Shown: in pieces, positions 1 to 9,387 of the stretch
Layout of the letters: each line of letters starts with the position of its first letter
How positions within the stretch are numbered: position 1 is the first letter of the stretch
From: Streptomyces sp. NRRL F-6131
GTDB taxonomy: Bacteria; Actinomycetota; Actinomycetes; Streptomycetales; Streptomycetaceae
DNA: 64,000 nucleotides
Reading direction: 5' to 3'
NCBI GenBank assembly: GCA_000719695.1
Contig: JOHN01000037.1
Coordinates: 67,697-131,696 of the forward strand
The notes under the pieces: model-generated
Seen by the model: the letters and a program-made list of their open reading frames with translations, nothing else
Told to the model about the DNA's origin: nothing
Database searches by the model: none
Position numbers and translations under genes: made by a program

Positions 1-808
1 CCGGCACACGGCTTGGGTGGCAACTCGCTGCAGAACGGTCTGCTGACACCCGGCGGCCCGGCCGCCCGCCTGCTCGAACGCCTCGGCCGGCCGACGTGCA
101 CGTCCACCGTGGTGGAGCCGAGCGAGCGCAGCAGTTGTCGGAGCGCGTCCCTGGCGTTCTGCTCCGCGTGCCGCAGCGGGCCCGAGGACTGGGCGGCGTT
201 CTGGATCCGCCGGGAGGCCGGCTGCTCCACCTGCTGCTGGTTGCCGGGTTGCCGGATGAAGAAGTCGCCGATCCGGTCGAGCGGACCGCGCTCCTGGGAG
301 CAGACGTAGGACTGCCCGGGGTCGAGCGCCACCTGCCCGAGCTGGGCGTGCGGCAGCGAGATCGTCGCGCTGTGCCGGTCGGCGGAGACCGATACGCCGG
401 AGCCGGGGACCTTGCCGGGGTGGACGTGGGCCTCCACGCTCCCGGCCGCCGCGTACAGCGTGCGGCGGCCGAGCGGGCCCGGGGCAGGAAGACGGCCTCG
501 CGGTCGAGGTCGACCACCGGCTGGAAGTCGCCGCTCGCGGCCGTTTAGCGGCTCATGTCCTGGATGGACCTGAGCGGCACCGGCCGGCTGCGGTCGGTGG
601 TCTTCTCGGCGAACGGGTCGGGCAGGCCCGGCAGCAGGTGGAGCGAGGCCGAGGCGACCAGGACCGCGGCGACCGCGGCGACCGCGGCAAGAATGATCGA
701 CAGAGTGACGTGCCGGGGAGCCGGCGGCCTGCGCGCACGCGTGCGGGTGCGGGTGCTTGGGTGTCCGGGGTGGCTCTCCGGCGGGGGCGGCGGGACTCGG
801 CAAGCCAC
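1..808 (-). pseudogene. Broken DUF4230 membrane-anchored protein
   Basis: Read leftwards from 808, the first 87 codons give a basic N-terminus, one transmembrane segment (about residues 33-53) and the family-typical stretch ending SIQDMSR. An in-frame TAA at 545-547 follows directly where a Tyr codon would be expected. Reading continues recognisably (TAASGDFQPVVDLDREAVFLP), then the frame shifts near 480. The new frame resumes the family sequence (LGRRTLYAAAGSVEAHV, then RIGDFF and LRQLLRSLG). Past about 90 it runs off the family pattern and leaves the window. From memory of the family, DUF4230 proteins of Streptomyces are single-pass proteins of unknown function. One nonsense codon plus at least one frameshift make this inactive. 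A sequencing error could explain one lesion but is less likely to explain both. Confidence 0.72.
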
Positions 809-996
809 CTCCTTCGGGGTGAACGTCTGTGACCTTCACGTCACATGAGCGCCCATCAGAGCGCCGGGACGGGTTCCCCGAAGCCGGGCGGCCAACGCTT
901 CCGGGGAACAGCCTGTTTGGAATCGCCTGAGCGGGAACCCGAAGGACGGGACCGACCAGCCACTCCGGGCGGTGGTCGAACCGAAGGAGGAGCGGT

Positions 997-1596
997 ATGA
1001 GCATCTGGATCGTTCTGGCAGTGGCCGTGCTGGCAGTCGCGGCGGCCCTTGCCGTATTGCTGCCGCGGTTGAACACCCGTCGGCTGCAACAGCGTTTCGG
1101 TCCGGAGTACGACCGGACGGTGCGGGCGCACGGCGGCCGCACCAGGGAGGCCGAGCACGAGCTTGCCGGCCGGCTGCGACAGGCCCGCCGGCTGGCGCTC
1201 ACCCGGCTGCCGCAGCGCCGCGCCGAGGAGGTCGGCAACCGGCTCGCTGCCCTCCAGGAGCTGTTCGTCGACGACCCCGCCCGCTCGCTGGACGAGGCGG
1301 TGACCCTGCTCGACGGCACACTCGACGAGATCGGCTTCCCGGCCGAGAACCGATCTGCCGTGCTCTCGGTCGACCACGCCGCCCTGGTGCCCGGCTACCG
1401 GACCGCCCGGCAGGTGCTGGAGCGCAGCCGGTCGGAGCGGGTGGACACCGAGGAACTGCGTACGGCGCTGCTGGCCGTGCGCGACCTGTGCCTCGAGGTG
1501 GCCCGCCGCGGCGGCGACGAGAAGGGGAGGACGGCCCCTGCCGGCAACTCCACCGGTGCCGTCCACCCCTCCGGCCCGCGCCACGCCACCCGATGA
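997..1596 (+). CDS. Small single-pass membrane protein of unknown function
   Basis: This is a 199-residue protein. A strong ribosome binding site (GAAGGAGGA) sits 6 bases before the ATG. Residues 3-23 form one hydrophobic helix, so the protein is probably an N-terminally anchored membrane protein with a charged body. The body contains RFGPEYDRTVRAHGG and, later, LAALQELFVDDPARSLDEAVTLLDGTLDEIGFP. That combination is seen in a conserved actinomycete family of unknown role. The gene downstream carries a second version of the same helical motif, so the two genes probably form an operon. No enzymatic motif is visible. Confidence 0.8.
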   Translation: MSIWIVLAVAVLAVAAALAVLLPRLNTRRLQQRFGPEYDRTVRAHGGRTREAEHELAGRLRQARRLALTRLPQRRAEEVGNRLAALQELFVDDPARSLDEAVTLLDGTLDEIGFPAENRSAVLSVDHAALVPGYRTARQVLERSRSERVDTEELRTALLAVRDLCLEVARRGGDEKGRTAPAGNSTGAVHPSGPRHATR

Positions 1597-1621
1597 CGCC
1601 GACGACCCCACGAAGGAGCGG

Positions 1622-2254
1622 ATGACCATGTCCCAGTACGGTTCCGCAGCCCGGAACAACCCCGACGACGACGCGCCGGCCCCGGACCCCCGCAGCGGCC
1701 CGGCGAACCTGGACAAGCCGGACACCGTCCGCCTGCACCGCGCCTACCCGGACGCCGCCCGCGCCCGCACGGCTCACCAGGACCCGGCCGGCCCGGAGGC
1801 CGACCGCCCGGCAGCTTCGCCCGAACGAGGCGCTTCCGGAGGTCGGTTCGCCGTCGTGCCGGGGGGCGACCGGGCCGCAGAACGGCCGTCCGAGCCCGCC
1901 CAGCCCGCCCGCTCCCTGACGGGCCCCCGGCCGGGTGGCCCGCAACCGGCATCGGCGGCACCTGCGGAGAGCGGATCGGGCGGTTGGCTCGGGGTTGAGC
2001 GCACGCAGCGACTGCGGGTCGAATGGCACTCCGTCCAGGCGGGATTCGTCGACGATCCCCGTCAGGCCGTGCAGCAGGCCGACGCCCTGATCGAGAAGTC
2101 GGTCGGCCTGCTGGTTGAGGCCGTCAACGAGCGGCGCCACCGGCTGCGCGGCGCCGAAGCGGCACCGGACGGCACACCGGCTGCCAGCACGGAGGACCTG
2201 CGCCTCACCCTGCGCGAGTACCGGTCACTGCTGGACCGCCTCCTCGGCACCTGA
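1622..2254 (+). CDS. Hypothetical protein, partner of the upstream membrane protein
   Basis: This is a 210-residue protein. The start is the ATG after CGAAGGAGCGG, 25 bases behind the preceding gene. The first 120 residues are proline-, alanine- and charge-rich and probably disordered. The last 85 residues are helical: EWHSVQAGFVDDPRQAVQQADALIEKSV, then STEDLRLTLREYRSLLDRLL. The FVDDPRxAVxxAD segment matches the FVDDPARSLDEA segment of the upstream gene, so the two appear to be paralogues of one family, one membrane-anchored and one soluble. Function is unknown. The spacing and direction suggest co-transcription. Confidence 0.75.
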   Translation: MTMSQYGSAARNNPDDDAPAPDPRSGPANLDKPDTVRLHRAYPDAARARTAHQDPAGPEADRPAASPERGASGGRFAVVPGGDRAAERPSEPAQPARSLTGPRPGGPQPASAAPAESGSGGWLGVERTQRLRVEWHSVQAGFVDDPRQAVQQADALIEKSVGLLVEAVNERRHRLRGAEAAPDGTPAASTEDLRLTLREYRSLLDRLLGT

Positions 2255-2469
2255 ACCACCAGCACACCCGGCCGGAGGGGACGCCCGGGCGCCCCCTCCG
2301 GCCCTGGGTGCCGGCCGGGCCGTCGTACGAATCCGTGAGCCGGTACCGCCTGAGGTCCCCGCCGGGGACAATGAGGGCGGGCACCGGAGGAAGAGGACTT
2401 CCGTCAGTCGGCAAGTGACGCTACTGCTGGCTGCCCCCGCGCTCGTGGGGAGGACGCGACGCCGGCAGC

Positions 2470-2645
2470 CCGGCCGCGGACCTGGTGACGGTGTTCAAGT
2501 TGGTCGAGTCCGCCCAGGACCGATGGCACCCGATCGGCGGTGCTCACCCCTCTGGACCCTGATCCGCGCCGGCGCCCGGCTCGAGAACGGCGCCCTGGTC
2601 CAGCGCGACAAGCCCAGCTGCACGAGCACGCGTCCGGGTGCGGCG
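2470..2645 (+). pseudogene. 3' remnant of an IS256/Mutator-type transposase
   Basis: The reading frame LVTVFKLVESAQDRWHPIGGAHP (about 2484-2550) followed, in a shifted frame, by LIRAGARLENGALVQRDKP (about 2565-2620) matches the usual C-terminus of actinobacterial IS256-family transposases (FKLIESAQxRWRxVNAPHLVALVRAGARFExGxLVER). Only this tail survives and it contains a frameshift. The rest of the 2255-2862 interval shows no gene. Confidence 0.6.
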
Positions 2646-2889
2646 CCCCGAGGACGGCGTGCAGAGGAGGGTGAAAGGGGGGTGGGATCGGGCGTCTACT
2701 CCGATCCCTGAGGCGTACCAGAGGGACCGTCCAGCCACCCCCTTTTGCCCCAGGCCGCCTATGGCAGACGCTGCAGGCCGGAACCCGAGCGGGCGCCGCC
2801 CACCCTAACCCGCCCCGCTGACAAGGCCACAGGCCTCCCCACCGCCGCTTCTGCAGGACGGCGTGACGGTTTGTGACCAGCCGGGGTGG

Positions 2890-3270
2890 TTGTTCGGCGG
2901 TTGTCGGTGGGGTCGGGTTACACCCGAGGGCAACCGGACCACCTGGGCCTACGACCTCGACCAGAGGCCGACCAGCACCGTCGATCCCCGAGGCAACGCC
3001 GCCGGCGCAACCCCGGCCACCTACACCAGCACATTCGCCTACGACCCGGCCGGGAACCCGGCCACCGTCAAGGACCCGCTCGGCAACACCGTCACCACGG
3101 GCTACGACCCGCTCGGCCGCCCCACCCGTACCTGGTACGACGAGGAAGGCCGCCGCGCGAAGACGACCGACGCGCGAGGCGTCACAACGGAGTCCACCTA
3201 CGACCCGCGCGGCCTGCCGACGCGGACCGCCTTCTCTACGGCACACCCACGGTCGAGACCGCCTACGACT
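2890..3270 (+). pseudogene. RHS/YD-repeat protein fragment
   Basis: About 110 codons encode tandem YD-type repeats: AYDLDQRPTSTVDPRGN, FAYDPAGNPATVKDPLGN, TTGYDPLGRPTRTWYDEEGR and STYDPRGLPTRTAF. RHS proteins are large secreted toxin carriers of 1500 residues or more. Only four repeat units remain, with no start and no toxin tip. The similarity stops abruptly at about 3270. This is internal debris of a longer gene. Confidence 0.75.
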
Positions 3271-3345
3271 GCGGTCGTCCGATCAGAACGAGTCGGTCCC
3301 CACCAGGTGTGGTCGACGGCCCGAGGGCGGCAACGGACGTGCTGA

Positions 3346-4078
3346 CGAGGCGTTGGGTCGAATAGTGGCCGCGACCGACCCATCTGCGTAGCCTGTGACT
3401 TTCCCGAGCTGCGACAGGACCTGGTGCGCTGGGCGGTCGACGACACCCTGCAGGCGGACGACCAGGACGTGGGTCTTGCGGGTATCGAGGCGAGCCCTGC
3501 CGCGGACCGGGATACCGTAAGGCCGGTACCGCGCCACGCTTCACTGGCTACATCACAGTTCAGGGGTTGTGGGGGTGGTGTGCCCGGGCAGGGGACCGCG
3601 GACGGCGCAGAACTCGCAGTCCCAGTTGGTCATGGAGTTGGCCGGCCCCCTTGTGCCGCGAGGGCGGCATCCTTTGAACATGAGCCAGCAGCTGATCAGT
3701 TCGAGCCGATAGCTTCGTTCCGATCCTGTCTGCCACCGTGTGCCAACGATGATCGCTCTGGCATCACCGAGAGCGACGGCACCGGCCGGTCGGTCAGGGT
3801 GCGGGCGATCAGAGCAGGAAAGGTGTGGTCGAAGTCGCCGGGGCCTGCGTGCTCAACTACGAGGAGTCCAAGACGGGCAGCACATCGACTACACCAACCC
3901 CCGGTGGGGCCGAACGGCAGAGACCAGGACGCTGGCCCGGGTTGCCGCGCTGAACAGCATGGCCTTCACCTGGAGGATCGGCACGGTGTTGGTGCTGACA
4001 AGGGCGATGCTCCGACGGCAGGCCCCGGTGGACCCGCGCCTGCCAGCGTTGCGAGCCTCGGATCCGAGTACCCGGAGG
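3346..4078. other. Interval without a convincing gene
   Basis: Several overlapping frames exist but none has a ribosome binding site plus a recognisable product. A minus-strand frame around 3283-3537 (containing RLDTRKTHVLVVRLQGVVDRP) and a plus-strand frame near 3880-4000 (DYTNPRWGRTAETRTLARVAALNSMAFTW) look protein-like over short stretches. They may be scraps of lost genes. I cannot name either. Confidence 0.4.
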
Positions 4079-5020
4079 CTAGACCCCGCCTCCGTCGAGG
4101 TCAGGGGCCCTGTGCTCGTAGGGCCCGGTGACGGGCAACCCCTGGCGGAGGTGGTTCGAGAGGGCGCGGAAACGATCGCGCTCCTCGGCCGGGTCAGCGG
4201 GCAGCGGCAGTCGGAGAGCCGTCAACAGGTCGAACCTGTGCAGGTTCACGGCCGCGTTGACCAGACGGCCGTAGCCCTCGGCGGCGCCGATCGCGCTCCG
4301 GTAGGTGAGGACGGACGCGAGCAGGAACGCCACAGCCAGGAGCGTCCACCGGCTGGGCGGGAGGATGACCGCCGAGAGGCCGCCCATCAGGGCGAGTGCC
4401 GCGGCCATCCGACAAGTGGTGTCCAGCTGGTCACGGGCGTCGTCCACGAGCGTCGCCGTCGACTCGGGGAGGAGCGTGTACAGCTCCGGCCAGGCGGCCA
4501 CCGCGTCGAGGCCGTAGGTGTCGGCGGGCCTGTCCTCGGCCGCGCGGAGTGTGTTCCCGAGACCGGTCGGCATGAGCCGGTCCGGCGAACGCGGCAGCCT
4601 GGCCAGGCGGGCAGCGGCCGTGGCCATTGCCGGCAGGTCTCCGGGGCGGGGGTCGACTCTCTGCTGCAGTGCGTCCAGTCGCTCCCAGCGCCGCCGCCAG
4701 CGGGCGACGAGCGGACGCCCCAGGACCGCGCCCGGGCCCCGCATCAGCGGATAGCCCTCCAGCCAGCGGACCAGCTGCCGCTGGAGCGGCTGCAGGACGA
4801 GTGCCGCGACGGTCACGCCCAGGGACAGCAGGACCCACTCACCGGGCACGAGCGACTCGAGCGAGCCGACCAGCCGCTCCCTGCTGGGCATGTGCGAGGG
4901 CGCGCCGGAGGCGAGCTCCGCCAGCACGGTGAGCAGGACGGCCAGCGTGGGGAGGGTGCCGGTGATCGAGAAGCGGCGTCCGTGGTCCTGGAGCAGGCCG
5001 GGCGGCATGATGCCGCTCAT
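4079..5020 (-). CDS. Multi-pass membrane protein of the CHAT operon
   Basis: This is a 313-residue protein. The start is the ATG of an ATGA overlap with the gene before it, so translation is probably coupled. Hydrophobic helices occur near residues 20-35 and 60-80, and again as a pair near 205-240 (MAAALALMGGLSAVILPPS and LLAVAFLLASVLTYRSAIG). The middle is an arginine-rich soluble domain with a helical DALQQRVDPRP region. It resembles other poorly characterised actinomycete membrane partners. As last gene of a three-gene operon headed by a CHAT protease, it may be a membrane effector or target of that protease. This role is inferred from context only. Confidence 0.75.
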   Translation of the reverse strand: MSGIMPPGLLQDHGRRFSITGTLPTLAVLLTVLAELASGAPSHMPSRERLVGSLESLVPGEWVLLSLGVTVAALVLQPLQRQLVRWLEGYPLMRGPGAVLGRPLVARWRRRWERLDALQQRVDPRPGDLPAMATAAARLARLPRSPDRLMPTGLGNTLRAAEDRPADTYGLDAVAAWPELYTLLPESTATLVDDARDQLDTTCRMAAALALMGGLSAVILPPSRWTLLAVAFLLASVLTYRSAIGAAEGYGRLVNAAVNLHRFDLLTALRLPLPADPAEERDRFRALSNHLRQGLPVTGPYEHRAPDLDGGGV

Positions 5021-5424
5021 CCGACCACCGCCAGGGTCCGTTCGGGATGCGCCGGGCAGCGAAGCGCCCGGAGCGGATGGAGGATCAGCGCGAGACGGTA
5101 GGGGCAGTCCGCCGCGGGGCAGCACATGGTGATCATTTCGTAGCGCACGTCACCCGGCAGGGCCGCGTGGTCGGAGGCCCCGAAGTCGCGCGTGCTCAAC
5201 GCGGGCGGCGGAAGGCTGTAGGCGTCCCGGCGATGGAGCAGGCCGAGCGGTTTCACGCCGGCGAGGACCGTCACCGCCGGACGGTCGTCGTCCGCGTCGA
5301 AGTAGCGCAGGACGGCGGCCAGCACACGTGTCGCGTCCCGGTCGTCGTCCAGCAGGACTCCGGGGTGCGGGTTGGGCCGCGGCAGGGGCCGCAGCAGCGC
5401 GGTGATCTCCGCGACGTCGGTCAT
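5017..5424 (-). CDS. Small protein with a C-terminal zinc-ribbon-like motif
   Basis: This is a 135-residue protein that overlaps both neighbours by the four bases ATGA, so all three genes of the operon are coupled. The C-terminal third contains MCCPAADCPYRLALILHPLRALRCPAH, a CC-x4-C and C-x2-H arrangement that could hold one zinc ion. The N-terminal part is an unremarkable alpha/beta region. I do not recognise the family. Its fixed position between a CHAT protease and a membrane protein suggests an adaptor or substrate role. That is inference. Confidence 0.7.
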   Translation of the reverse strand: MTDVAEITALLRPLPRPNPHPGVLLDDDRDATRVLAAVLRYFDADDDRPAVTVLAGVKPLGLLHRRDAYSLPPPALSTRDFGASDHAALPGDVRYEMITMCCPAADCPYRLALILHPLRALRCPAHPERTLAVVG

Positions 5425-8400
5425 CGGTGCTCCCTCACGAGCTGGTCGAGTCGGACCGGTCCCGGGTCCCCCTGGCAGACGAACGCTGCCCAGTAGACGG
5501 GGTGCGGGTACTTGAGGCGCTGCGCGTGCCGGGCCGCGGTCAGCGCCTCCAGCACGCCCGCGCCGGCCATGAGCCGGACGTAGAACTCCTCCATCAGCTC
5601 GCGCGTCTGCTTGTCGGGCACCTTCCACAGGCTCATCACCAGGCTCCGGGCGCCGGCGAGCGAGACCCCCCGCCGCATCCCGAACACCCCGTCGCCGGTG
5701 CGGGTCTCGCCGACTGCGGTGTCGCACGCCGAGAGCACGACCAGCCTGGTCGCGCCCAGGTCGGTGGCCGCCAGGTCGGCTGCGGTGACCACGCCGTTTC
5801 CCGCTGCGGGCGGCGGCTCCCCTCCGGCGAGCCACGTGTTCGCCCCGGCCAGTGCCAGGCCCGACCGCAGCATCGGATCGTCCAGCCCCTCACCGGACAG
5901 GCGCCGGAACGGGCCGGCCGGCTCGGCTGTGAAGTCGATCGGGGTGGCCAGGACCCCGTCGAGCGTCATCATCCGTCGCCCGGGGGCGGTCGGCCGCAGG
6001 ACGTCCCCGGCCCGGGTCTCGGCTGGATCCACCGGCTCTGGCTGGACGGCCGGCAGGAAGAACCCGTGGGTGGCGATGTGGAGCACCGCCGGGCCGCGCG
6101 CCCCCGTGACGCTGTGCTTCACCGCGTCGCCGCCCAGCAGGGGCGCCACGCCGAGCAGCCCAGCCACGTGCTCGGCCTCGGCGCGGGCGGCCGGCAGTCC
6201 GCCGAAGGCGAGTTCGACGCCCTGCGGCGGCCGGTCGGCCGAGGCGCTAAGGTCGAGGTCCGGATCGGCCACGACGAGCGACGGGCCGGCGGGGGCCAGG
6301 GGCGCGCCGAGACGCAGGACGTCCCGCGCCGTCGGCAGGTAGCTGACGGCGTACTCGTCCATGACCAGGCGGTCATCGCCGAGCGGGACGGCCTCGAACG
6401 GGAGCCGGTTCAGTTCGCCGTCCGGAGCGATCAGGACGGCGCGCACACCCGCGAGCCGTGGCAGCAGCGGCTCGACGACCGCCTCCCGGAGCGCGGACAG
6501 GACGGTGGCGTCGGTTGCCCTCAGCCCGCTGAAGGCTGCGACCGCGTCGACGGCCAGGGCGTCGATCGGATCGGCCGCACCGAGTGGGACGAGCACGGGG
6601 TCCGCGTCCCGGCGCAGGACGAGGGCCGCGTACCGGTGTTCGCCGACGAGGGCGTTCGTCCGGTCGTCGGCCGCGTAGTCGTACGAGGCGTAGCGCCGCA
6701 GGTCGACCAAGGCGCTGTCGGACGGCAGCGCCTCCGCGATCCGACGCCATGACAGCGTGAACACCTCGCCGTCGCATCCGCCAAGGACTCGGGCCGAGAT
6801 CTCGGATTCGATGGCCTCCAGACGAAACCGGTCCGCGACCAGGCCCTCCGCGTGGTCGCGCTCCATGCCGGCGGGCGGACCGGCCAGCATCCTGCTCCCG
6901 ATGGCGGCCTCCAGGCCCGCGGCGTCGCGCCGGAGTTCGTCGAGCCGGGGGTCGTCGAGCCGGGGGTCGTCGAGCAGCGGGGCGGCGCTGGCCCACGACC
7001 CGATCTCGCGCCGGACCAGGCCGGCCGTGGTCGCGAGCCCGGTGCGGCTCAGCAGGACATCGGCCGCCAGCTCCGCGACCGCGGGATCCCCCGCACAGGA
7101 GGAGACGGCGATGTCCAGCAACTGGTGCGCCCGGTGCTGGGCGCGCGAGGCCTCCGCAAGCCACTCACGCTGCGAACCGGTTCGCAGTACCGACCACAGC
7201 CGGGCGTCCTCGACGGCGAGTCCCTCCCGGAACGCCGAGACCGCCGAGGCGGCGTCACCCAGTGCCAGCCGCACTTCCGCGAGGTTGAAGAAGATGTCCG
7301 CGAGACCGGACCGCTCGCCCTCGTCCGCCCGAACCGCATCCACCGCCCGCTGGTAGAGGGCAGCCGCCTCACCGTCCCGGTGCGCCTTGAAGGCCACCCG
7401 ACCGCGGTTGTTCAGCAGCGACCCGTGCTGCTGCGGCGGGGTCTCCTCCGTCACGAGCCCGGCCGCCTCGGCCAGAAGCGCTCCGGCCTCGTCGAGACGC
7501 CCCTCCTGCTCCCGCAGGGCACCGAGGTTGGAAAGGATCCGGAGCCTGAGCTGCGGGAGCCGTTCGGGGAGTCCCTCCAGGATCCCGAGCGCGTGCTCGT
7601 AGTGCTGCTCCGCGGCGCCGAGCACGCCCCGCGCCTGGTAGGTGTGGCCGAGCGCCGCGACCGCCTCGGCGACCGACTGCCGCCTCCCGACGGCCGAGTA
7701 CAGGCCGATCGCCTCCTGGAACGCCCGCTCCGAGCCGAGACTGTCGCCTCGGTCACGGTGGACGACACCGAGGGAGAAGAGCGCGTCCGCCACGGCCGCC
7801 GCGTCCGTCGTCGAGGTGAGCCACACCGGCTCGCCGGGGGATTCGAGGCTCAGGCTGGTGAGCCGGGAAGCCCGTTCGAGGTGGTGCGCGGCCCCGGGCG
7901 CGTCGGAGAAAGCCAGCAGTAGCCGCCCGAGCCGAAGGTGCGCCGCGATGCGCAGCGGGCGGCCGTCAGCGAGGTGCTCCGCCCACGCCACGGCGCTGCT
8001 CCAGTGCCGTACGGCCGCGTCGCCCTCACCGAGGTGCGCGGACAACTCGCCCAGCACGTAGTGGGCCGCGGCACGTTGGGAGGAGTCCTCGGCGTCGTGC
8101 GGGCCGTCCCCGGGCAGGCCGCCGGCCACTTCCTCGTACAGGGCCCGGGCCGCGTCGACGGCGCCCGCCGCGAGCTCCAGGCGTGCCGAGTCGTTCAGCG
8201 CCAGCACGAGGTCCGGGTGACGTCCGGGCAAGTATCCGCGCCGCGCCCGGAGGACGTACTCCGCCATCTGCCGGGCCAGGTCGTCCTGCCCGACCCGCTC
8301 GGCGAAGAGCATGATCGTGGTTGCCCGCTCCACGATCGGCGGACCGTCGCCCTGGACGACCCGCAGGAAGGCCCACATGGTGCGGGCGAGCGACAGTACC

Positions 8401-8588
8401 GCGCCGAGCTCACCCGCGCGGAAGCCGGCGAATATCAAGTCGTCCGCGGCGGTGAGGAGCTCGACGTCGGGTGCACGCCTCAGCCGCTCCTCCAGAACCG
8501 CCGCCGCCCGTGCGAGGTCCCCTTCGGCCCTGAACGCCGCAGCGTCGTCCAGCACCCGCTGCTTCTCCCGAGCATCGTCCGCGCCCAC
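5421..8588 (-). CDS. TPR-CHAT caspase-like protease
   Basis: This is a 1055-residue protein with a GTG start preceded by GAGGGGGG. Residues about 10-480 are tetratricopeptide-like helical repeats (for example ALFSLGVVHRDRGDSLGSERAFQEAIGLY). A linker carries the tandem LDDPRLDDPRLDELR. Residues about 690-1050 form a CHAT domain, the caspase-HetF-associated cysteine protease fold. The catalytic His is in LHIATHGFF (about residue 839) and the Cys in VVLSACDTAVGE (about 955), followed by the usual AGARSLVMSLWKV. Both catalytic residues are intact. TPR-CHAT proteins act as triggered proteases in bacterial conflict systems; the TPRs sense a partner. It heads an operon with a zinc-ribbon protein and a membrane protein that are plausible substrates. 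Confidence 0.92.
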   Translation of the reverse strand: MGADDAREKQRVLDDAAAFRAEGDLARAAAVLEERLRRAPDVELLTAADDLIFAGFRAGELGAVLSLARTMWAFLRVVQGDGPPIVERATTIMLFAERVGQDDLARQMAEYVLRARRGYLPGRHPDLVLALNDSARLELAAGAVDAARALYEEVAGGLPGDGPHDAEDSSQRAAAHYVLGELSAHLGEGDAAVRHWSSAVAWAEHLADGRPLRIAAHLRLGRLLLAFSDAPGAAHHLERASRLTSLSLESPGEPVWLTSTTDAAAVADALFSLGVVHRDRGDSLGSERAFQEAIGLYSAVGRRQSVAEAVAALGHTYQARGVLGAAEQHYEHALGILEGLPERLPQLRLRILSNLGALREQEGRLDEAGALLAEAAGLVTEETPPQQHGSLLNNRGRVAFKAHRDGEAAALYQRAVDAVRADEGERSGLADIFFNLAEVRLALGDAASAVSAFREGLAVEDARLWSVLRTGSQREWLAEASRAQHRAHQLLDIAVSSCAGDPAVAELAADVLLSRTGLATTAGLVRREIGSWASAAPLLDDPRLDDPRLDELRRDAAGLEAAIGSRMLAGPPAGMERDHAEGLVADRFRLEAIESEISARVLGGCDGEVFTLSWRRIAEALPSDSALVDLRRYASYDYAADDRTNALVGEHRYAALVLRRDADPVLVPLGAADPIDALAVDAVAAFSGLRATDATVLSALREAVVEPLLPRLAGVRAVLIAPDGELNRLPFEAVPLGDDRLVMDEYAVSYLPTARDVLRLGAPLAPAGPSLVVADPDLDLSASADRPPQGVELAFGGLPAARAEAEHVAGLLGVAPLLGGDAVKHSVTGARGPAVLHIATHGFFLPAVQPEPVDPAETRAGDVLRPTAPGRRMMTLDGVLATPIDFTAEPAGPFRRLSGEGLDDPMLRSGLALAGANTWLAGGEPPPAAGNGVVTAADLAATDLGATRLVVLSACDTAVGETRTGDGVFGMRRGVSLAGARSLVMSLWKVPDKQTRELMEEFYVRLMAGAGVLEALTAARHAQRLKYPHPVYWAAFVCQGDPGPVRLDQLVREHR

Positions 8589-9012
8589 CGCGTCCCCCCT
8601 CGCCGGTAGAACTCCTGCGGCACCTGGAGCCCCCTGGCAACGAGGCTAGAGGAGATCCGACGAACCGTCAGCCGTTCGTGACCCCTCAGCCGCTGGCGGT
8701 CCTGCGCGCGGTGATCTCGTCCGCCGCACACGCACCCGGAGCGGCCGCTCCCCTCCGGCCCCAGGAGCTCGACGACTGCGAACTCGCCGTCGCGTGACTG
8801 GCACCTGCGTTCCGACCAGCGGCCGGCCTGATCACCGCAGCAAAGTCTGCACGCTCGACCGCCAAGTACCGGGCCCGAGGCCGAACGACTCCACCCCGGG
8901 CCCGTCGAACGGCGCGTGCCGGTCCGCTGCGCGCGCCCTCACGCCCTTGACGCACCGTCACCTGGGGGGCGTCGTGCAAAACCGCGCAACCGACTTGGTA
9001 CGGGAGGGCATC
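8589..9012. other. Interval without a gene
   Basis: This is the upstream region of the CHAT operon and of the small gene at 9013. A plus-strand frame at about 8692-8797, ending ELDDCELAVA and a stop, looks like the tail of a lost gene. No start, ribosome binding site or family could be assigned. I see no strong promoter. Confidence 0.4.
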
Positions 9013-9147
9013 ATGACGCTACGGTTCGCCGGGGTGGACTCCAACACCGGCAAGGACGAGAGCCCGATGATGTGGGTCGACGACGAGCAGAGGGAACTGG
9101 TCGTCCATGGCCTCAGGCCCGGCGCCGAGCTCACTCGGACCACGTGA
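9013..9147 (+). pseudogene. Truncated conserved actinomycete small protein (MTLRF type)
   Basis: The ATG follows GGGAGGG with good spacing and opens MTLRFAGVDSNTGKDESPMMWVDDEQRELVVHG. This closely matches the N-terminus of a small protein conserved across Streptomyces (pattern MTLRFIGIDPxTxxDxSPxVWVDE), which often sits beside DUF6879 or XRE regulator genes. Family members continue for about 80 residues. Here the similarity ends near residue 37 and the frame stops at 44, exactly where an IS630-type fragment begins on the other strand. The gene was cut by that insertion or by a later deletion. Confidence 0.65.
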
Positions 9148-9387
9148 TGCCAGTGCGTCGACCCCGCCCTCCCGCCACAACTGGTGCCCCTGGCAGGCCG
9201 ACTTCGGGCTCACCCGCGGCTGACGCGCGACCTCCGACGGCTTGATCTTCCGCTCGAACAGTTCGGCCGCCTGAACCCGGACCGCCTGTCGGCGCTCACG
9301 TCCAGCAGGGGTCGTCCGCGCCCATCCGCATATCTCACACACCACCGGATACCGCCACCGCTTCAGACCCATCAGGAACTTCACCAA
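9130..9387 (-). pseudogene. N-terminal fragment of an IS630-type transposase
   Basis: The minus strand encodes RRQAVRVQAAELFERKIKPSEVARQPRVSPKSACQGHQLWREGGVDALASRGP. This is the helix-turn-helix region of actinobacterial IS630-family transposases (AELFExGxKPxEVAKxLRVSxKSAYQWHxxWRxGGxxALASRGPSG). No DDE catalytic region follows. The frame runs straight into the truncated MTLRF gene at about 9130, so this is a junction fragment. Confidence 0.7.

Noticed and set aside
3740..5101. 453-codon plus-strand open frame
   Set aside because: It lies opposite the membrane and zinc-ribbon genes of the CHAT operon, which have overlap-type starts and a coherent hydrophobic pattern; the plus frame is a high-GC shadow.
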